Source: a virus. Taken from it: 24,906 nucleotides of DNA. Of this stretch, positions 20,754 through 24,906 are shown in pieces. The notes beneath the pieces were generated by a model. The model was not told the origin of the DNA. It made no database searches and saw nothing but the letters and a program-made list of their open reading frames with translations. The stretch lies in the IMG/VR virus record IMGVR_UViG_3300043446_002209, positions 1 through 24,906 of that record. One strand, 5' to 3'. How positions within the stretch are numbered: the stretch's first letter is position 1; each line of letters opens with the position of its first letter. Made by a program: the position numbers and the translations under genes.

Positions 20754-23665
20754 CATTCTCATCTAATAATGCTGGGACAATAACAATTGTCGATATAGAT
20801 GCTGGTAAACAGTCACGTATTGACGCAAATATTATCAACATAAGCGTCGACTATTCGATGAGCATGTCAAATGAACTTAGTTTTGATGTCATTGACTTCA
20901 ATGGTGATATGTACAGTAATAACTATTTCCAAATAGGAAGTACTGTTGTTTACTCAACAAAAACTGGTTCTCCGTTCGCAGAATTTGCTGATACGGATAA
21001 ATCATCATTTAACCACATCAATCTCGTATTTGAGATAGCGAATGTGACCATTGGTCCCGGACCAGGTTATGCACCACTAGTTCAGGTCAAGTGTTACACA
21101 AAAGCAATACAACAAATGAAACGAGACAGAAAGCCGGGTTCGATTAGTGGAACCGGCACAGACTTCGTAAAACGGGCCGCAAAAAAATATGGCTTGAATC
21201 TCTTTGCAGAAAATACTTCTAAGAAAAGACAAATAAATAAAGCATCAGGAACAAGTCAAGCTGAATCCCTCTGGGAGGTTCTACAGAATCTTGCCAGTGA
21301 AGCGAAATTCGTTCTTTTTGAAGCAGATGGAACATTATTTTTTTGCTCCCAGAAGTTTCTGATGGGTCGCTGGGGGACTGACTCGGAGATTGTTTCAATA
21401 CCCGTAAAGGATAGAAAACCTAAAGGTCCCACGAAGAAAACGCAGCGCTTTGTTCCTCTGATTTTTGACCCACGCAGACAGGCGCTAACCAACTCTTCAA
21501 AGTTCAACGAATTTGAGCTTTTGCAGCGGCCGAGCATAACTAGGTCAGACAACGACCCATTAGATGCAAATGGCTCTGCTGTTATTTCAAGGGCAAATGG
21601 AACACTTCTACGGCCAGGAATGACTATCCAATTCTTTGAATTTGGTGACAATCTTCGATTGGCTAATCCAATATCAAGCACAGATGATGGATTATTTCTG
21701 ATTGAGTCAGTTTCATTTGAGGGCAATTCACCAAACCCTGTTCAAATATCTTTCCGCAAACCAGAGAAAAAACCAAAAGATATTCGCGATGTAGAACTTG
21801 GAAAGCGCTATAAGTTCTCGCTAAAACCAACAGATTTGCAAAACCTAACCGCACTACAGCTTGACAAAAATGGAAAAGCAGTTAGAAGCAAAACAGCATC
21901 TCAAAATGCCAAGGTGAAGCTTGGCATACCAACCGCACAGATGCCTACAAATTTGCGTAATGATAATTTAGTTAATCCACTCCCTATTCAAGAATATCTT
22001 TCTGATGGCAAATATAGGCTGCCAAGATATACGGCCGCTCTATCTATAAATACTGCTACGTCCGGCTCGATGGCTTTAGATATGTACTCGCGACCGATAG
22101 TCGATACTGGACTGAATACAGTCTCATCATTATCGCCAATGGTTGTAGAAAACGTAATAGAGCCTGGTGGAACAAATGGCGGCCTTCCATTTTGTGCAGT
22201 CATACCACGGGTTCTTGTAAATGCATCAACGAATGTCCCTTATCTGCAATCTGCATCTGCTGCTTCTATTGCTTTTGTTAATTCGTCCGCCTCTCTTGAA
22301 AGCCCTTTATATCTAGGGAAATTTTCAACATCTTCTGAAGCTGATGAATATTTACGACTTTGCAATCTTCAGCAAACAATGATTATTGGTCAGAGATTTC
22401 AAAACAGGACACCACCTATTTCATATATTTACCCAGTTCCAACCTCTGCTTCCACCACTAATTACCCACAAATGTCAGTAGACAGTGGCTTGATTGAAGC
22501 TGGAAATATCGACCTCTATAATTTGCCAGTCAAAATAATAGATGGGACTCCAAAAACATTTGTTCCATACATAGTTACTGGATATAGCGAGCCGAATACA
22601 AATATCGCAAAAACAATAACGTCTGCCGTAATTAAAGATGGTTATGCCACTTTAACTGTCTCAAATACAAATACGAAGTTATTCTCTGCAAGTGCTCCAG
22701 TATTTATTAGTAACACATATCTTGAGAATACAAACTCTTCCGATACTTTATTCCCGTCTACATGGCCAACCGCAACTGCAAGTGTTGAGTTTGCTGCCAT
22801 TGAGGGGGACAGAACAGTAGGTTCGGTTACTCATGGTTCCGGCACGAGCACGATTAACTTGCCAATTAGCTCTGTATCAGCATTAAAAAATCTTATATCT
22901 AACTCTTCGTTCGAAGTTAATACAACTGGTTGGTCAACACAAAATGGTGCAACAGTTACACGAATAACAACTGATTATCTATATGGCACAGCATGTGCTG
23001 AAGTTACATCATCATCAAGTAATTACAATAATATTAATAGTGGTTTAATTCCCATAAATGCTAGCGCTACATACACCCTGTCCGCTTATGCGAAAAATAC
23101 ACTTGGGTCGACTAGAAACGTTTATATCGCGATGCAGTGGTATACGTCTTCAAGTGTTTTGATAAGTGAACGCAATTCTGCAAACTCAGGCAGTCTTGCC
23201 ATTTCCGATGGATGGGTACGGCGTAGCTGTAGTGGAAGTGCTCCAGCAAATGCATCATTTGCAAAAGTATCTCTATTAAGTGGCACAACTGGATTATCAG
23301 CCGGATGGAAGACACAGTGGGATGGTGTTTTGCTTGAAGAAACATCATTACTGAATACATACTACGAAACAGGTGGTGCATCATCTGCATCCATAACTGT
23401 TACTTCACCACATGCAAAAATATCTCCAGTTACATATAGCAATAACCAGCATGTATTAGTGTTGAATGGTTTATGGACTAGCGGAAGTAAAACGTCAGTT
23501 CTTTCCCAGACAGATGCACTCAATAAGTACTATGGCGATGGATATTTCCTCGCTCGGTGTAGTACGTATGAAGCTGCTCAAAATTACATTGCGCTACTTG
23601 AAGAACAGCAGAAGATAGTACTTGGGGCACGTTTCCCATCCGGAACTATTACGGAAACATTGTGA
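20750..23665 (+). CDS. baseplate hub protein (XkdQ/gp27-like) with inserted carbohydrate-binding-like domain
   Basis: This 971-residue protein overlaps the upstream gene by 4 bases (ATGA). Residues about 1-345 resemble the hub that joins tube and spike: INISVDYSMSMSNELSFDVIDF (about 28-49), AESLWEVLQNLASEAKFVLFEADGTLFF (about 171-198, a hallmark of gp27/XkdQ hubs) and IESVSFEGNSPNPVQISFRKP (about 323-343). The long C-terminal part is not needed for a hub. Residues about 714-872 begin LISNSSFEVNTTGWSTQNGA and contain ASATYTLSAYAKNT, the pattern of CBM4/9-like jelly-roll domains. Two copies of a motif, FSTSSEADEYLRL...GQRF (about 524-550) and CSTYEAAQNYIAL...GARF (about 937-963), flank it. The extension may bind host surface glycans. 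Confidence 0.8.
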   Translation: MTFSSNNAGTITIVDIDAGKQSRIDANIINISVDYSMSMSNELSFDVIDFNGDMYSNNYFQIGSTVVYSTKTGSPFAEFADTDKSSFNHINLVFEIANVTIGPGPGYAPLVQVKCYTKAIQQMKRDRKPGSISGTGTDFVKRAAKKYGLNLFAENTSKKRQINKASGTSQAESLWEVLQNLASEAKFVLFEADGTLFFCSQKFLMGRWGTDSEIVSIPVKDRKPKGPTKKTQRFVPLIFDPRRQALTNSSKFNEFELLQRPSITRSDNDPLDANGSAVISRANGTLLRPGMTIQFFEFGDNLRLANPISSTDDGLFLIESVSFEGNSPNPVQISFRKPEKKPKDIRDVELGKRYKFSLKPTDLQNLTALQLDKNGKAVRSKTASQNAKVKLGIPTAQMPTNLRNDNLVNPLPIQEYLSDGKYRLPRYTAALSINTATSGSMALDMYSRPIVDTGLNTVSSLSPMVVENVIEPGGTNGGLPFCAVIPRVLVNASTNVPYLQSASAASIAFVNSSASLESPLYLGKFSTSSEADEYLRLCNLQQTMIIGQRFQNRTPPISYIYPVPTSASTTNYPQMSVDSGLIEAGNIDLYNLPVKIIDGTPKTFVPYIVTGYSEPNTNIAKTITSAVIKDGYATLTVSNTNTKLFSASAPVFISNTYLENTNSSDTLFPSTWPTATASVEFAAIEGDRTVGSVTHGSGTSTINLPISSVSALKNLISNSSFEVNTTGWSTQNGATVTRITTDYLYGTACAEVTSSSSNYNNINSGLIPINASATYTLSAYAKNTLGSTRNVYIAMQWYTSSSVLISERNSANSGSLAISDGWVRRSCSGSAPANASFAKVSLLSGTTGLSAGWKTQWDGVLLEETSLLNTYYETGGASSASITVTSPHAKISPVTYSNNQHVLVLNGLWTSGSKTSVLSQTDALNKYYGDGYFLARCSTYEAAQNYIALLEEQQKIVLGARFPSGTITETL

Positions 23666-23681
23666 TTGGAGGTGAGTAAAA

Positions 23682-24632
23682 ATGGCATTAGATAACTTAA
23701 TTATTGCGCGTGACAAGGCTTCAAGCCATCCGCGCAGAATTCATGAAATTTACCAAGGAACAATCACATCCGTGCGAGACGATGGTCGCGTATATGTGCG
23801 CATCCAGTCATTAGACATGACGCTGGGGCCAATAATGCCCATCAATACAACACCTCTAAATATGATGTCGAAAGGCGACACCGTAGTCTGCACCTTTACT
23901 GACGAGACAAATAAACAGTTAGTAATACTTGGTTCGGCAACCAAGAAAGCGGATATCTATGCAGCCGTAGATGCCGGAATATCAGTATTTGCAGACAGTA
24001 CTGAACGCGATGCGGCAATACCATCCCCTTCTGCTGGGCGCATGGCTTATGTCTCGGATGTCCTGGAGTTGCAGTTTTATAACGGTTCCGGATGGGTGTC
24101 GGCTAATTACGTATCAACCCTATCTCAACTGCATATAACCGGCGAGCTAACTGTTGACTCGTCTATATATGGTTCAAGCGCATCGCTTTCTGGTTCTTTG
24201 ATTGCTAATTCTGCATCAGTCTCGACACTTAACGTAACCGGAAATGCATCCATAAATGGTCTTTTGACCACCCAAGAAGTATCAGAAACCGTAACAAGCA
24301 CCTCAATAGCAGCAAATACGCTCACTATTTCACTATCAGATGGATGCGTATTTCATCAATCAGCATCAGCGTCAGCAAACTACACAGTAAATATAACGAA
24401 CGTTCCAACTACGGTTAATAGAGCTACAACGGTGACCCTCATAGCTTCACAGGGGGCATCTGCATATATACCCAATGCCCTGCAGATTGATGGGGCGTCA
24501 GTTGCTATTAAGTGGGCACAGGGTGGGACTCCATCTGGAACGCCCAATAAATATGACATTTTCACATGGAAGCTTCTTAGGACTTCAGCGAGCGCGTGGG
24601 TCGTATTTGGCAATGCGTATACAAACTTCTAA
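23682..24632 (+). CDS. baseplate spike protein, OB-fold fused to fibre-like C-terminus
   Basis: The protein has 316 residues. Residues about 17-88 (RRIHEIYQGTITSVRDDGRVYVRI through KGDTVVCTFTDETNKQLVILG) are the OB-fold of gp5/gpV-like spikes: a strand, a turn with DDGRV, and a final strand with VILG. Residues about 89-150 form a linker with FADSTERDAAIPSPSAGRMAYVSD, a motif common at phage fibre N-termini. Residues about 151-205 are Ser/Ala-rich with repeated strand-forming units (LHITGELTVDS, LSGSLIANSASVSTLNVTG), as in trimeric beta-helical fibres. GGAGGTG lies 7 bases before the ATG. The fusion makes one protein serve as central spike and distal fibre. Confidence 0.75.
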   Translation: MALDNLIIARDKASSHPRRIHEIYQGTITSVRDDGRVYVRIQSLDMTLGPIMPINTTPLNMMSKGDTVVCTFTDETNKQLVILGSATKKADIYAAVDAGISVFADSTERDAAIPSPSAGRMAYVSDVLELQFYNGSGWVSANYVSTLSQLHITGELTVDSSIYGSSASLSGSLIANSASVSTLNVTGNASINGLLTTQEVSETVTSTSIAANTLTISLSDGCVFHQSASASANYTVNITNVPTTVNRATTVTLIASQGASAYIPNALQIDGASVAIKWAQGGTPSGTPNKYDIFTWKLLRTSASAWVVFGNAYTNF

Positions 24633-24676
24633 GCGGAAAGCCAAACTTTAGTAAAATTTAAATAGAGGATTTAGCA

Positions 24677-24906
24677 ATGGACTCAATGAAATTCCCAATA
24701 AAATTTGACAGCACCGGACTAGCAAAACTTGTCGACGGCAGTGATGACTACTATGCCCAGCTGCTCACCATTGCAATATTAACAGAACCATTGACACACC
24801 CATTTTCGCCTCGGTTCGGCGTATATGACCCTGCATTTAGCGGAATCGACAGAGGTCTATTCATTCTTAACGCAGCAAAATTTGTGCCGGAAGTAGAGAT
24901 AACAGA
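24677..24906 (+). CDS. T4 gp25-like baseplate wedge protein (cut by right edge)
   Basis: The ATG at 24677 has GAGG 8 bases upstream. The first 76 residues begin MDSMKFPIKFDSTGLAKLVDG and continue DDYYAQLLTIAILTEPLTHPFSPRFGVYDPAF. The leading PIKFDSTG, the YYAQLL helix and the PFSPRFGV motif match the gp25/GpW (lysozyme-like) family, in which a short N-terminal part is followed by ILTxxGxRxxxPxFG. The protein initiates sheath assembly at the baseplate. The more downstream M4 is a possible alternative start. The C-terminal part lies outside the window. Confidence 0.8.
   Translation, partial: MDSMKFPIKFDSTGLAKLVDGSDDYYAQLLTIAILTEPLTHPFSPRFGVYDPAFSGIDRGLFILNAAKFVPEVEIT

Noticed and set aside
21256-21726. 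156-codon minus-strand frame inside the hub gene
   Set aside because: It is antisense to a well-supported hub domain, Ser/Arg-rich and without motifs or a ribosome binding site context.

Overview
The window is a 24.9 kb piece of a tailed double-stranded DNA phage genome (or prophage) with a contractile tail. The tail sheath gene, a separate tail tube gene, a 1515-residue tape measure gene and a T4 gp25-type baseplate gene show the myovirus morphology. The portal is of the HK97 type. Base composition is moderate (by eye somewhat below 50% GC). The host cannot be read directly. The frameshifted tail chaperone extension and the small replication-module proteins remind me of phages of Actinobacteria, so a moderate-GC actinobacterial host is a weak inference only. 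I see no integrase, tRNA gene, CRISPR array or insertion sequence.

Layout. (1) 1-1034, minus strand: an HK97-type portal gene cut by the left edge, preceded by a gene for a 59-residue two-helix membrane protein. (2) 1082-2389, plus strand: large terminase, divergent from the portal. Everything to the right is also on the plus strand. (3) 2432-5273: recombination and nuclease module, with an unknown protein, a Rad52-family annealing protein, a Cas4/RecB-like PD-(D/E)XK nuclease with four Fe-S-type cysteines, an unknown helical protein and an HNH nuclease. (4) 5274-5619: a 346-base stretch without a normal gene but rich in structure: an inverted repeat, a 14-codon ORF with a strong ribosome binding site inside a long stem, two GC-rich stem-loops and a promoter-like sequence. 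(5) 5620-6786: RuvC-like resolvase and two small unknown proteins. (6) 6767-9220: a tight three-gene cassette of ParB-like, PAPS-reductase/PP-loop and second ParB-like proteins, resembling the IbrB/IbrA association. (7) 9222-9248: a promoter-like sequence. (8) 9284-11613: basic unknown protein, head-tail connector, tail completion protein and probable tail terminator. (9) 11727-24906: sheath, tube, tail assembly chaperone with a -1 frame extension, tape measure with a C-terminal M15-type peptidase, LysM-region-like baseplate protein, hub protein with an inserted carbohydrate-binding-like domain, OB-fold spike fused to a fibre-like tail, and the start of a gp25-like wedge protein at the right edge.

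How the parts fit. Rad52-type annealing, the Fe-S nuclease, HNH and RuvC would process and resolve recombining phage DNA, and the terminase packages it through the portal. Connector, completion and terminator proteins join head to tail. Sheath, tube, chaperone and tape measure build the tail, and the last four genes build the baseplate. The major capsid and protease genes are not here; they probably follow the portal on the minus strand to the left.

The items most worth a second look are the ParB/PAPS-reductase/ParB cassette, the structured non-coding region at 5315-5603, the programmed frameshift without an obvious canonical slippery site, and the domain insertions in the tail proteins.
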